Below, piece after piece: positions 44,452-54,843 of a DNA stretch of 64,000 nucleotides (the first letter of the stretch is position 1; each line of letters opens with the position of its first letter). A program made the translations under genes and the position numbers. The notes beneath the pieces were generated by a model. The model was not told where the DNA came from. It worked only from the letters and a program-made list of their open reading frames with translations, and searched no databases. Location of the stretch: positions 20,586,260-20,650,259 of the forward strand of contig NC_081409.1 in assembly GCF_030272615.1 (NCBI RefSeq), written 5' to 3'. The stretch is from Cryptomeria japonica (Eukaryota > Streptophyta > Pinopsida > Cupressales > Cupressaceae).

Positions 44452-45258
44452 TGTTGACATTCTACACTTAATGAGAATATGGTTGATGTTGTCATTGATG
44501 GCAACCAACTGATAACAGGTTTCTATATATACACCGGCAATGCAGACATCATCACCGACAAGCACCAGTACCGATAGGCACATTCACTGGCATCCAGATT
44601 ATACCGGCAATGAAGTATACCGGCTCTCAGGCCGACGTGAGACAAAGTTTTGTTTATATGAATTGTATTGTAAATATAATTAATTATTTGTAAGCTGACA
44701 TGATGTATTATAAAGACTCATATATGCATGAGATCTTATAGATCATTTTGCATAAGGAAGCATAAGGATAAGATGATTATTATTTGGTATATGTAAGACA
44801 ATGAAAGGTTTTTGTTAAGGTATCTGACTGAGCTTAAACTGGTACTGAACCAGGCATTAGAGATGCTATTTTAAGTAGTACATTGTATTGGATTTAACTA
44901 TACATATTGTAGTCAGTGAGACTCTTCTATTGAACAACGAGCTCTAGGCTGTTGGCCTTCCTGCATGTGCAGGCACATGTTGTAAGTAATATTTTTTCAT
45001 ATTGGCTAGTGAGTAAATATTGTGGGTCACAAATCCCACCGAGTTTTTTCCCACACCGGGTTTCCTCGCCAAAATATCTTGTGTTATGGTGTGCATTTAT
45101 GTTGTCTCTGTTATTTCTCTTTACTTCATTATTTCTTGTTTACCGGTACATTAATTTAAGCTGCAAAGTTATAAGTAAGTTCAAATATTCCACATATTGG
45201 TTAGACACTGATTCAACCCCCCCTCTCAGTGTCTTTGGGACTACCATTGCATCTAACA
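44452..45258 (+). repeat. Element D 3' LTR
   Basis: Starts TGTTGACATTCTACACTT and ends GCATCTAACA (807 bp); followed by GTGAG. A TATATATACACC near 44524 is a candidate TATA box. Confidence 0.92.
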
Positions 45259-45960
45259 GTGAGTAAGTTGAAGGCAAAGTTTTGGCCAGCAGATTATGAA
45301 GTCAATTTGTTCTGGAGATCGTAGAATCTGAAGCAGAAAGAATCTAGTGTGAAAGAGTACACCGAGGAGTTCTATAAGTTGAATATTAGATTCAGACGTG
45401 TTGAAGATGAAGTTGAGTAGATTGCGAGGTATGTTAATGGTTTAATAATGTCTACACAAGATAAAATTAATATGGTAAAATTGCAGTGTGGAAGAAGCTT
45501 ATCAGTATGCCCTAAAAGCTAAAGAAAGATTGAATAAGAGGCATGAGCAGAGACAAAGAGGAAGAGGTGAAATATTTCAGAGAGCTAGATCCTTTACCAA
45601 AGGTGGTAGATCCTTTTTAGAATAGAATAAAGGAAAGGCATAAGATAAGAGTGATGAAAATTCAAATTGGAGGAACAAAGGAAATCACTACCGAAATGGT
45701 GGACAAGGTGGTTATTGGAATGAGGGTTTTAAGAGAGATGATAAGAGAAAGTTTACTGAAACCTGTTTCAAGTGTGGTGGAGAAGGACATCAAGATTTTG
45801 AATGTATACAAGGGAATAAGAGGGATGAGAATGGTGGAAGGACCACTTTTGTAGAAAAGGAACCAACCAGATCATTGAACAAACTGGAGGATGGTGAAGC
45901 TTTGATGATAAGAAGAGCCCTATGTCAGAATGAGACAGAATTTGTTCCAAACAAGATGTA
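45259..45960 (+). pseudogene. Gag of element C, part 2, with CCHC zinc knuckle
   Basis: Continues the gag domain: KLKAKFWPADYEVNLFWRS, then VKEYTEEFYKLNIRF and IARYVNGLIMSTQDKI, followed by a Gly/Arg-rich linker. The zinc knuckle CFKCGGEGHQDFEC (45764-45805) has all four metal ligands. Stops: TAG near 45324 and 45418 at Gln-like positions; a one-base frame change near 45488. Confidence 0.82.
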
Positions 45961-46440
45961 AGGTGGAAGGTAAGTGTTGTAAGGTTATTATTGATAGTGG
46001 CAGTTCAGATAATTTATCCTCGGAGGAGATTGTGAACAAGTTGAAGTTGCAGAGGTTGAAACACCCTAAACCCTACTAGATAGCATGGATTTAGGATAAT
46101 CATAAGATATTGGTAAGTGAGCAATGTTTGGTTAAGTTGAAGATAGGAGAATACTATGATGAATTTATGTGTGATATTATGCCTATGGATGTTTGCCATG
46201 TTTTGTTGGGAAGGCCCTGGCAGTATGATAGATAGGCTATGCATGATGGGAGAAAGAATATCTATACTATTGTTGCAAATGGGAAGAAACAAACTTTGTT
46301 GCCTTTGGAAGAACCCCTGAGAAGTGAGATATGCACGAGTGTCAGAATCTGTTTGGTCGATGGGAGAAAGTTTCTAGATGGATTGAAGAGTGAAAATGTG
46401 TTGATACCTAAGGAACTTGATTTGAAACTAGAGGAAGAAT
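45961..46440 (+). pseudogene. Aspartic protease of element C
   Basis: CKVIIDSGSSDNLSS (about 45978-46022) carries the DSG active site. VCHVLLGRPWQYDR (about 46190-46233) is the second conserved block. NKKQ-like GKKQTLLPL and KELDLKLEEE complete the segment. TAG/TAA stops lie at 46078, 46093, 46232 and 46440. Confidence 0.78.
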
Positions 46441-47115
46441 AACCAGAGGAGATAAAAGAGTTGTTGATAGCATATGAAGACATCATTTCAGATAATGTAC
46501 TTGATGGATTACCCCCTATGAGAAGCATAGGTGATTGCATGTATTTGATTCCCAGAGCTAGTTTACCTAGTAAGCAAGCACAATGAATGACACCGAGAGA
46601 GAATGAAGAGTTGAATAAGCAAGTGCATGAGTTGTTGAGGAAAGGTCTGATCAGAGAAATTCTATGCCCTTGTGCAGTACCTATTGTGTTGGCACCGAAG
46701 AAGAATGGAGAATGGAGGATGTGTACAGATTCAAGAGAAATAAACCAAATTACAATAAAGTACAGATTTCCTTTGCTTAGGATGGATGCCATAATGGTCT
46801 GTTTGAGTGGAGCTAGATATTTCAAACAAATTGATTTGAAAAGTGGATATCATCATATTAGAATCAGAGAAGGTGATGAATGGAAGACATCATTTAAGAA
46901 AAATGAAGGATTGTATGAGTGGTTGGTAATACCCTTTGGATTGACTAATGCACCGAGTAATTTTATGAGATTGATGAATGAGGTATTGAAGAAATTCTTG
47001 GGTAAGTTTATGATTGTATATTTAGATGACATTATAATTTTCAGTAAGAAAAAGGAGGAACATTTGTTGCATATGAGACAAGTTTTGTAGAGATTGAGAG
47101 AAGAGAAGTTGCTGA
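46441..47115 (+). pseudogene. Reverse transcriptase of element C, part 1 (to insertion B)
   Basis: Motifs in order are LLRKGLIREILCPCAVPIVL, NGEWRMCTDSREINQITIKY, YRFPLLRMDAIM, FKQIDLKSGYHHIRI, FGLTNAPSNFMRLMN and the catalytic YLDD at about 47017-47028. It breaks off at REEKLL, and the sequence INLKMCSFMKKELVYLGFV resumes at 59715, so B split one open RT. Stops at 46584 (TGA) and 47088 (TAG). Confidence 0.9.
47111..47115. repeat. Target-site duplication of element B (GCTGA), left copy
   Basis: GCTGA before TGTATATGGT, repeated at 59712-59716 after the right LTR. Removing one copy restores the RT reading frame of C. Confidence 0.9.
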
Positions 47116-47893
47116 TGTATATGGTGAAAATGGATAACAACAATAACGATATTGAAAGGCTAAATGAATTCAACCACAAAACCCTAGCCTAACAACAACA
47201 AAGATCCACCATAACATATGAAGATTACCTAAGACAATGCAAATCAAATAAAATCACAAAGATTATACCATCACATGTCCAATAGGGTTTGGATCTCCAT
47301 TCTTCCTATCTCCATTGATCTTGCTTGATATATTTGCTCTCAGATTTTATGTGCACAAGAGCTCAACAAAGAACGGAATGTGGTTGCAAGTAGGATCGTA
47401 GTGTAGTCCAGTGTATAAAAGATGATTCATTAGGATGATTAGGGTTTGATAATGAAGGAAGCATCTCCTTATATAGAAGACACTATATGAAATGGAGGGA
47501 TAAGATTGAGAGGTGTAAAAGGAGGTCGGCTATGATTAGAGGGTAGGTAAAAGAAAATAATAAAATAATGAAAGAGGTAGGTAGTGTATGAATTAAGAGA
47601 TGAATGACATGTGTCATGGGTAGAAAAGGCTAATGACTTAATTAAATAAATAAATATTTATTTAATTAATAGAAAAAGTGGGATAATTAAATAAATAAAA
47701 TATTTATTTAATTTAGGAAAAGGATAATTTAAATAAATAAATGTATTTATTTAAATGAGAAATAAGGCTAGAAGAGGATAAATGAATTAATTAAATAAAT
47801 AAGGATTTATTTAATTAATAGAAGAATTAAGCTTAGATAATTAAATAAATAAAATATTTATTTAATTAGACATGACAATTTTGGGTGTCTACA
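47116..47893 (-). repeat. Element B 3' LTR (left, complete)
   Basis: Plus strand TGTATATGGT ... GGGTGTCTACA, 778 bp. It contains repeated TTAATTAAATAAATAAATATTTA blocks split by purine-rich spacers (47635-47865). Confidence 0.92.
47469..47475 (-). promoter_or_regulatory. TATA box in the left LTR of element B
   Basis: Minus-strand CTATATAAGGAGATGC; the same in the right LTR at 59287-59293, where it would drive the genomic RNA. Confidence 0.55.
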
Positions 47894-47909
47894 TTTTGCC
47901 CCTCTTTGA
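47894..47909 (-). promoter_or_regulatory. Polypurine tract of element B
   Basis: Minus strand CTCAAAGAGGGGCAAAA next to the LTR start TGTAGACACC; the purine run equals that of element A. Confidence 0.85.
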
Positions 47910-48139
47910 GACAATGCGGCTTGTCGTGTTGTTTCAAAGAAGATAAGATGAACTGATACAGAGTTGCCCCAAGATGGGAATGATATGCCCCCTCGAGAGA
48001 TTGGATGAAAATGTCTGAAAAGATTGCAGACAATCTCTCGATAAGAAAGAAAGGCTAGAGAAGAATGACCGGATAAAGTGACAGAGTCACGGGATAAAGA
48101 AGACTGACTCGGGAAACGAAGGCGAGGGCTAGGGTAGGC

Positions 48140-48148
48140 TATAAGATA
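48140..48148 (+). promoter_or_regulatory. Putative TATA box of the antisense PMD gene (element B)
   Basis: CTATAAGATAG lies about 95 bp before the ATG at 48242. The ATG is in good context (CAGCAGCGATGGCT, G at +4). Confidence 0.45.
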
Positions 48149-48417
48149 GACCACGGGGGGAAAAATACATCCTCATTGTCATCTACACATCCACGAGAGC
48201 AGATTGCAGAGTGAAAAATAGAGTAGCAACAGTCAGCAGCGATGGCTTGCGTTCACAGATTCGACCGTGTTCGCCGATTTCAGAGGCCAGCAGAGGCAGA
48301 AGAGCTGGTAAGTACCACCAAACCTCCTCATACTTTGACACATTTAATTTTTTCATTAATGCATGCTAGATAGAGCAATAAATGCGCTTACTAGGGTCCA
48401 AAAAGTGTTCAAAAATG

Positions 48418-48690
48418 TCTAGGCGCGTCTGCGTTGGTGCCAGGTGCATCTGTGCTCGCGAGGCGCGTCTATGTTTGTGCCAAGCGCGTCTGCATTTGAA
48501 CCCGCGTCTGTGTCAAATGCGGCCGCATTTGTGATGGTCAGTCACGTCTGTGCCAAGAAGGCACGTCTATGTCACCCAGGCGCGTCTGTGCAGAGCATAG
48601 GCACATCTGTATTTTTCAGGCATGTCTGTTTTTTTCAGGCGCGTCTGTGCAGTCTTCAAGCGCTTTTATGTCAGGTAAGCGTGTTTGTGT
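48418..48690. repeat. GCGCGTCTGTG motif field
   Basis: About 14 copies of (G/A)GGC(G/A)CGTCTGTG(T/C) or near variants occur, spaced 15-25 bp. The function is unknown. Confidence 0.65.
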
Positions 48691-48819
48691 TTTAAAAAGT
48701 GTGAAGTTGCATCTTTTAGGTCAAATCGACAGTTCTGTGATGAACATATGCTGTCGATTGGATAAGCTGCTGAGAGGATACACTCAAGCAGGTCCTCTAA
48801 GAAGACTAGGATAGATCAA

Positions 48820-49140
48820 GGCACTTTGTGATGAATAGTGAGTACCAAGATATAGTACTTTGTGATGAACAGGGAGTACTAGAGTATGAGCAGCACTTTG
48901 TGATGAACAGGGAGTGCAAATGTAAGTAACACTTTGTGATGAACAGTGAGTGTCACACACGTAGTACTTTGTGATGAACAGGGAGTACCACTAGGATAGA
49001 AGCAACACTTTGTGATGAACAGTGAGTGTCACGAGGATAGATAGAAACACTTTGTGATGAACAGTGAGTGTCACTAGGATAGAATGCCATATGCATTTAG
49101 ATAAAGAGTAGCATTTTGTGATAAATAGGGAATGCCACTA
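48820..49140. repeat. Degenerate tandem repeat with core CACTTTGTGATGAACAG
   Basis: Eight or nine copies of (A/G)(C/T)ACTTTGTGATGAACAG(T/G)GAGT(G/A) occur, spaced 35-50 bp, up to 30 bp before the splice acceptor. Confidence 0.75.
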
Positions 49141-51106
49141 TGACTGACATGAGTGATTTGCTTGACTGCAGGAGTATTTGCCGATGCTGGAGTCACGGGA
49201 GAGATTCTCGTCTACTCAAAGGTTGCGACCTGAGTTGTCCTTCGAGGACCGAGTGGCTATTGAGGAGATGGGATTGAGACACGTTCTGTATGTGCCTGAG
49301 TTTCGGGCGAACATGGGACTGTTGATTGCGCTAGCGGAGAGATGGCACTTCGAGACCTGTACTTTTCATTTGTCGATGGGTGAGATGACAGTCACCCTTG
49401 AGGATGTATATAGGATACTGAGGATACCGATCGATGGGGAGCTGATCCCATACGATCGAGATGGAGACAGGGAGGCCCTGAGACGAGTATTTCAGGACCC
49501 AGAACTGGAGATGAGGGCAGGACACGTGGCGTGGGACACCATGATAGCCACAGGGCTAGCGCTGCCAGCAGTGGTAGGAGGAGCGATCAGTGGGTTCCTG
49601 TGTCCAGATAGGGTGACACGAGGGTTGGCTGTGGGTTAGGGAGGAGCACTAGAGACACTGGTGATGCAGCACACCAGATATGCTTGGGGACCATGTGTGC
49701 TGGCACATCTCTATTATGAGCTGCATCAGTTCGTGTACCATGGATCAGTGGGATTGGGCTGCGGGGTGACATTGCTATAGGTATGGGCTTACGAGCATCT
49801 GCCAGTGACGAGGTCGATACACTTCAGAGGCAGGGGACATGGACGCAACTTTGTGCACTTATATGATATGATCACGTCGCAGCCACGGATTGGCAGGTTG
49901 GAGCACTGGCGATGGGTGATAGACGATATTGATGTGGTCATATGGAGGCCATATCTGGGATGCAAGCAGTGGAAGGATGATGCAGTTGAGCTCCCTTACA
50001 CCTTCCGGAGCAGGTATCTGATTGGGCGGATGCCCTATGTGTTGGAGAGGCAGCTAGTGGACAGGGTTGGTCGACAGTTTGGCAGGATTCAGAGGATGCC
50101 ACGGGGCTCAGGCATGTATGCACGGACTGTCAGAGATCAAGCACAGTTTGGGCCTTTGTTGTCATATGATTAGGCAGTTACACAACTGGTAGAGATGATG
50201 CCCCTACCCTGGGACATGTGGCCAGAGATTGAGGATGCTGACATGGATGCTGAGTACAGAACATACTGGGCAGAGCATCCCTTCCCACGGTTGACGGATC
50301 TGGGAGAGCCATTGGATGGAGATGGGGGTGGAGAGGATGATGATGGTGGAGGTGATGGGGGCAGAGGCCGACGGAGGAGGAGGGGAGCAGTTGGAGAGAA
50401 GAGGGTTGCACCTCAGAGGGAGGGTGGTGAGGAGAGACAGACTCGGGTGGTGAGGGGTCATGGTGGATTTCCGCTACAGGTGCCAGCAGCACAGGGTCCC
50501 AAATAGGTACAGGTATAGGGACAAGGATAGGGATAGATACAGGGGCAGGTACCAGTATAGGTATAGGTACAGGGGCAGGCACCCATACAGGGGGAGCCAT
50601 AGGCAGAGGCGGAGGGGGCTAACCTAGAGGAGGATGAGCTGATAGAGCTGAGGAAGATCTGCCAGGGCTAGGCAGATGAGATCCAGAAGTTGGAGAGGGA
50701 GAGGGATCAGCTCAGGAGGAGGCTCAGAGATACTGAGCAGGAGTGTGATCAGGCTATTCAGTGTTATACAAAGGCTGAGACAGCGCTGAGGGTGGGGAGA
50801 CAGGCAGCGGAGGACACAGGGGCAGGATATGCTTATGTCCTGCGAGCAAGGGAGGAGATTGCCTACTGGCGAGATCTCTACTATGGTGCAGTGCCAGCAG
50901 ATCAGCGGGCGAGGAGCTTCCATAGACCGTCATGTATAGCGACAGCTACGGGAGGGAGCCAGAGGAGACAGGCATCGAGTGGTGGGGTTATGGGTCCTCC
51001 ACCACCACCAGATAGAGGGGACAGGCGGGATGATCCTGGGGCGGGTCCTTCAGGGGCTCAGATTCTATTGAGGCCAGGCGGCTCCGAGGGAGGGAGTTCA
51101 TCATAG

Positions 51107-52839
51107 CCGTAGAGGGCTCCCTATGTATCAGTTTTGTACCATTTTTGTATGCTGATGTAGACACCTGCGTGTGCTTCTGTAGCCATATGATTTTGACATC
51201 ATTGTATCATGACACTTTTATGATTATATATATGAGATGATTCATCTTTGTGGCAGCTATATGCATGTGTACCTATGTTATGAGATGCTCTTATGTGATG
51301 TTTGTTTTATGCTATGGATGCAAATATTTATATGATGTAATGCAGTATTTTTTTTTATTTTTTTTAAATGTTTTAATATGTGTATGCATGATGCAAATGT
51401 GAATGTATGTAATGCAAATGAATATGATAATGCAAATGTAAATTGTGCTAATAGGTGTTGTGTGCAGGATGTGATGCGATTGTGATATCTATATGTATGT
51501 ATGAAATGCTTATATGTGGTAATGCAGGTGCAACTACATGAAATGCAAATATTTTTGGTGTGTCATTATACTCAGTCATGTGATAGCAAGCTATGCGGAC
51601 TCGAGAAGGATGATGGAAGTCAATCAAGAAAGGGGGATGAAAGAAAGAAGATATGAAAGTGAAAGAGCTTCTTGTGCGTTATCATCATTGAGCTTTATTA
51701 TGGCAAGTAGGTTATGACAATCGAGGCATATGTTCGACCCAGAAAGTCATTGTACCCGTTTGCATGGAGATAAGATAGTCGCAAACAAGGAATGCCCCAG
51801 TTCACACTAGACTCATAGTGTCCTCATATCCTTGGACAAGTCATAGCATTACTAAGAGAATCCACAGACAGCAAATACAAATAGGTGACGATACCCCATC
51901 CTCGCCTTTCTAGTCAAAGACATCCTGGAGATAGAATCTCTAGTCAAAGACATCCCGGAAAAGCTAAAAGACATGTCACCAAAAAAAAAGATGAAATCAA
52001 AAGAAAACCAAGACTCGACACCAACATCCACTGTAGTCCTCAAGTTTAGTGTCTCTTGTCACTTGTATAAGTCTTATTTGATTGTGGTCACAATGTTTAC
52101 TTTCACAGAAAGGATAGATAGCACTGAACCATAATGTTGTCTGAGTCTGTTGAAAGATTTGATTTGTTGAAGCCCATTGTTGCTGCTGTGTCTCATCTGA
52201 AACTGACTGAATCCATGAAATTGATACTTTATTGTGAAGAAGATGGAACTTAATTGTGGATTTGTGAAGCAAATATTGCTTTATTGTGGATTGTGCGTGG
52301 ATAGATTGAAGGAAGTTGGAAGAAACTATACTCCTCGAAACATGTGATTTTCTTAGTTCCACACCCATTACTAGACGTAGGATTTTTCCTTAGCCACAGA
52401 TAGGATCTGATTTATTATGGATGGAAAGGGATGAAAAGGGAGATTCATTATGAATGGCTAACCAATCTTGGGTAGATCAATAACAAGCCATGATGGGAAT
52501 GGGTAAGTTTATTATGGACGAATAGGTTGTGAGTGTGTGCAAAGTGAAGTGATGAAAGAGAATCCTGAAGGAGGGAGGAGCAATGTCTCTACGCATGGTG
52601 CTGGTGACCCAGTTTTCACCATGGTACTTGCCCAGGGTGCCACCGAAGTGGTTTTCACCATTGGACGAAATTATTTCTCTTTACTTTTTTTGATTTTTCA
52701 ATGTTTTTTTTTTGTGTCACAAGGCGCCTGTTTGCTAGGTTTTCACCAAGTAACGATTTTTTATTTTTAAGATTTTTTTGTATTTTTGAATTTTTTTGAT
52801 TTTTTTGTATTTTTTGAATTAGGATACTCTGAAGAGCTA
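51107..52839. other. Spacer between the antisense PMD gene and integrase (element B)
   Basis: Non-coding by eye. It contains an ATGCAAATG(T/A)-type repeat field (about 51300-51550). It also has a duplicated AGAATCTCTAGTCAAAGACA (about 51910-51950), a short imperfect repeat at 52270 and T-rich runs (52680-52830). TTTTCACCA(TGG/TTGG/AGTA) occurs three or four times between 52610 and 52750. Confidence 0.5.
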
Positions 52840-54249
52840 TGTGTAAAACCTGCGAAGGTGCATGTTGTTGATAGGATCCTCCAAAGGTTCACCTTCTATA
52901 GTTGAGAGCTGATGTGCCAGATCCATATGCTGCTGTAATAATGTAGGGACCAAGCCAGTTTGGTTCGCACTTGCCCTTCTTCTCTCTGTCTTGTTGATTT
53001 TTAGGATTTTCTCTGAGAACTAAGTCCCCTACCTCAAATGTGTGAGGCTTGACCTTGTGATTGTAGCTGCGACTCATTCATTGTTGGTAAGCCTTGAGAT
53101 GACTAAAAACAGTTTGTCTTTGTTCATCCAATAGTTCTAGCTCTTGTAAGCGAGAGACCCTATAGTCTTCATCACTGATGATGTTTTGCAAAGAAACCTG
53201 TAAAGAGGGTAGCTCGACCTCAATAGGAAAGATGGCTTCAGTACCATAGACAAGTGAATAGGGTGTAGCTCCTGTAGGTGTGCGGACACTTGTGCGGTAG
53301 GCCCAAAGTGCAGGATTAAGTTGGATATGCCAATTATGACCAGCATCGTCGACTGTCTTCTTAAGGATTTTAAGGATTATTTTATTAGATGCCTCAGCTT
53401 GGCCATTACCTTGGGGGTAATATGGTGTGGAGAAATGATGGGAGATATGGAAGAGGTCACAGAGTTCATGAACATTCTGATTTTTGAAGGGACGCCCATT
53501 ATCAGTGATAATGGAAACAGGAATACCATATCGGCAAATGATATAGTTAAGGATGAATGTAGCAATCTATTTTCTAGTAAATTGTGTGAGAGGCACGACT
53601 TCAATCCATTTTGTAAAATACTATGTGGCAGTGATAATGAATTTATGACCATTGAAGAAGGAGGGTGAATCTTGCCTATGAGATCGAGTCCCCACTAACA
53701 AAAGGGCCAAGGAGACGCAAGTGGTTGAAGTTCTTGCGCTGGCACATGTATGAGGTCTCCATGAATTTGACATTGCTTACATTTCTTGACAAACTGATAT
53801 GAGTCTTTCTCCATATTGGGCCAATAATATCCAGTCCTGATGAGTTTCTTGGCCAAGGTAGGACTACTAGCATGTGGACCACATATCCCTTCATGCACTT
53901 CCCGTAACGCAATCTGAGCTTCGTCGCTTTCTAAACATCTAAGAAGAGTGCCATCTAGAACTCACCGGTATACGATATCAGCTAAAATGACATATCGAGA
54001 GGATTGGCGAATGAAAGTGCGACGTTGGTTATTTGATAGAGCAGGAGGTAAAGTATTGTCACGTAGGTATGTGAAAATGGAACCATATAACTAGGATTCG
54101 GGACCAACAACGCATATCGTCTCAGTAGGCATGATCTCATATGAAGGGACCAAAAGGTTATCCACCAAGAACTCATAGCAGGTCTCATTTGGAGGTAAAT
54201 CAATCAAGGAAGCAATTGTAGCCATGGCATCTGCGGCGCGATTCTGCTC
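52840..54249 (-). pseudogene. Integrase of element B
   Basis: The HHCC zinc finger is complete: HEGICGPH (about 53875-53898) and CKQCQIHG (about 53765-53790). First Asp: GLDLIGKIHPP (about 53670-53700). Second Asp: IITDNGRPFKNQNV (about 53480-53520). Glu: FSTPYYPQGNGQAEASNK (about 53390-53440). The C-terminal block FEVGDLVLRENPKNQQ (about 52990-53040) and PNWLGPYI follow. Frame changes occur near 54000 and 53100-53140, and TAG/TAA stops are frequent. It lies downstream of the second RNase H with a Met-Ala-Thr-Ile-Ala linker. Confidence 0.87.
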
Positions 54250-54843
54250 TCATGGTATCTGCTCAAAGTCTATCTTTGTAAAGTGTTGTTTCAAGTCATC
54301 CACCATTTGTTTATAAGGAATTAATTTCTCATCTTTTGTTTGGTAATCATCAGTTGCTTGACGGATAACAAGTTGGGAGTCCCCAAAAACACAAAGTTCA
54401 TGGATCTTCCATTGAATTGCAATTCGTAATCCTGTTGTTAATGCCTCATATTCTGCTATATTGTTAGTGCAAGGAAATGATAAGCGGTATGATTTTGGTA
54501 TAGAATCCCCTTGAGGAGTTATAAAGAGGATGCCAACTCCTACCCCATGCTGTGTGTATGAGCCGTCGAAGTATAGTTGCCATGGCTTGGCATGTGACAT
54601 TGTCAAAATGGATTCGTCTAGAAATTCTTAACTTAGAGGAACATCATCTATCATGGGAGCATCTACTAATTGATCTGCGATGACTTGTCCTTTTATTGCT
54701 TTTCTGTCTACATACTCGATGTCGAATTCACTCAGGATCATTACCCATTTGGCCAGTCGCCCAGTAAGTGTTGCCTTATTGAGAAGGTATTTCAATGGGT
54801 CTATCCTTGCAACTAACTTAGTCTTATGAGTAAGCATGTAATG
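54250..54843 (-). pseudogene. RNase H tether and second, archaeal-like RNase H of element B
   Basis: LVARIDPLKYLLNKATLTGR and WVMILSEFDIEYVDR form the end of the first RNase H module. After one TAG the second RNase H begins: LYFDGSYTQHGVGVGI (Asp, about 54540), AEYEALTTGLRIA (Glu, about 54430) and FGDSQLVIRQ (Asp, about 54380). All catalytic acids seen are present. Two RNase H domains in tandem indicate the Tat group. Confidence 0.85.

Larger units (their letters stand above)
38596..45258 (+). mobile_element. Element D: copia-like non-autonomous LTR element with two ORFs and no pol
   Basis: LTRs at 38596-39400 and 44452-45258, a GTGAG duplication and a Met-tRNA primer site TGGTATCAGAGAC define a 6.7 kb element. 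Its LTR end (CCCCCCTCTCAGTGTCTTTGGGAC...CATCTAACA) and primer site are of the Ty1/copia type. No protease, RT, RNase H or integrase is present. It encodes a coiled-coil, multi-zinc-knuckle protein (39472-40544) and a long unrecognised protein (40922-44240). It must have used enzymes from another element. Confidence 0.85.
48308..49171 (+). other. Predicted intron of the antisense PMD gene (element B)
   Basis: GTAAGT donor and TTGCTTGACTGCAG|GA acceptor, 864 bp, phase 0 as in element A. It is filled by two repeat fields (48418-48690 and 48820-49140) unrelated in sequence to those of A's intron. Confidence 0.65.
48242..51106 (+). pseudogene. Antisense plant-mobile-domain (PMD) gene of element B, two exons
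   Basis: Exon 1 is 48242-48307 (22 codons, HRFDRVRRFQRP) with donor CTG|GTAAGT. Exon 2 starts at 49172 in phase 0 and remains in one frame to TAG 51104-51106. PMD core (about 49320-49460): LIALAERWHFETCTFHLSMG, EMTVTLEDVYRILRI, then PIDGELIPYD; it is followed by YAWGPCVLAHLYYELHQFVY and RSRYLIGRMPYVLERQL. Then come an Asp/Gly-rich acidic stretch, a basic patch (RGRRRRRGAVGEKR, about 50370), a Gln-rich GQGQ tract, a coiled coil (QKLERERDQLRRRLRDTEQE, about 50680-50740) and a tail with DDPGAGPSGA. It has no frameshift; stops at 49637, 49778, 50171 and several from 50504 to 50610 are all TAG, mostly where CAG is expected. Identity with the A gene is spread over the whole length. Confidence 0.85.

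Noticed and set aside
48820..49140. CRISPR array
   Set aside because: Repeat units are degenerate with irregular spacing and lie in a plant retrotransposon intron; no CRISPR context.
50178..50600. Minus-strand Pro/Val-rich frame of 140 codons
   Set aside because: Shadow of the Gln/Gly tract of the B PMD gene; repetitive codons keep the opposite strand open.
52889..53077. Separate small gene with a VGDLVLREN motif
   Set aside because: It is the C-terminal domain of the B integrase, in another frame because of decay, not an independent gene.
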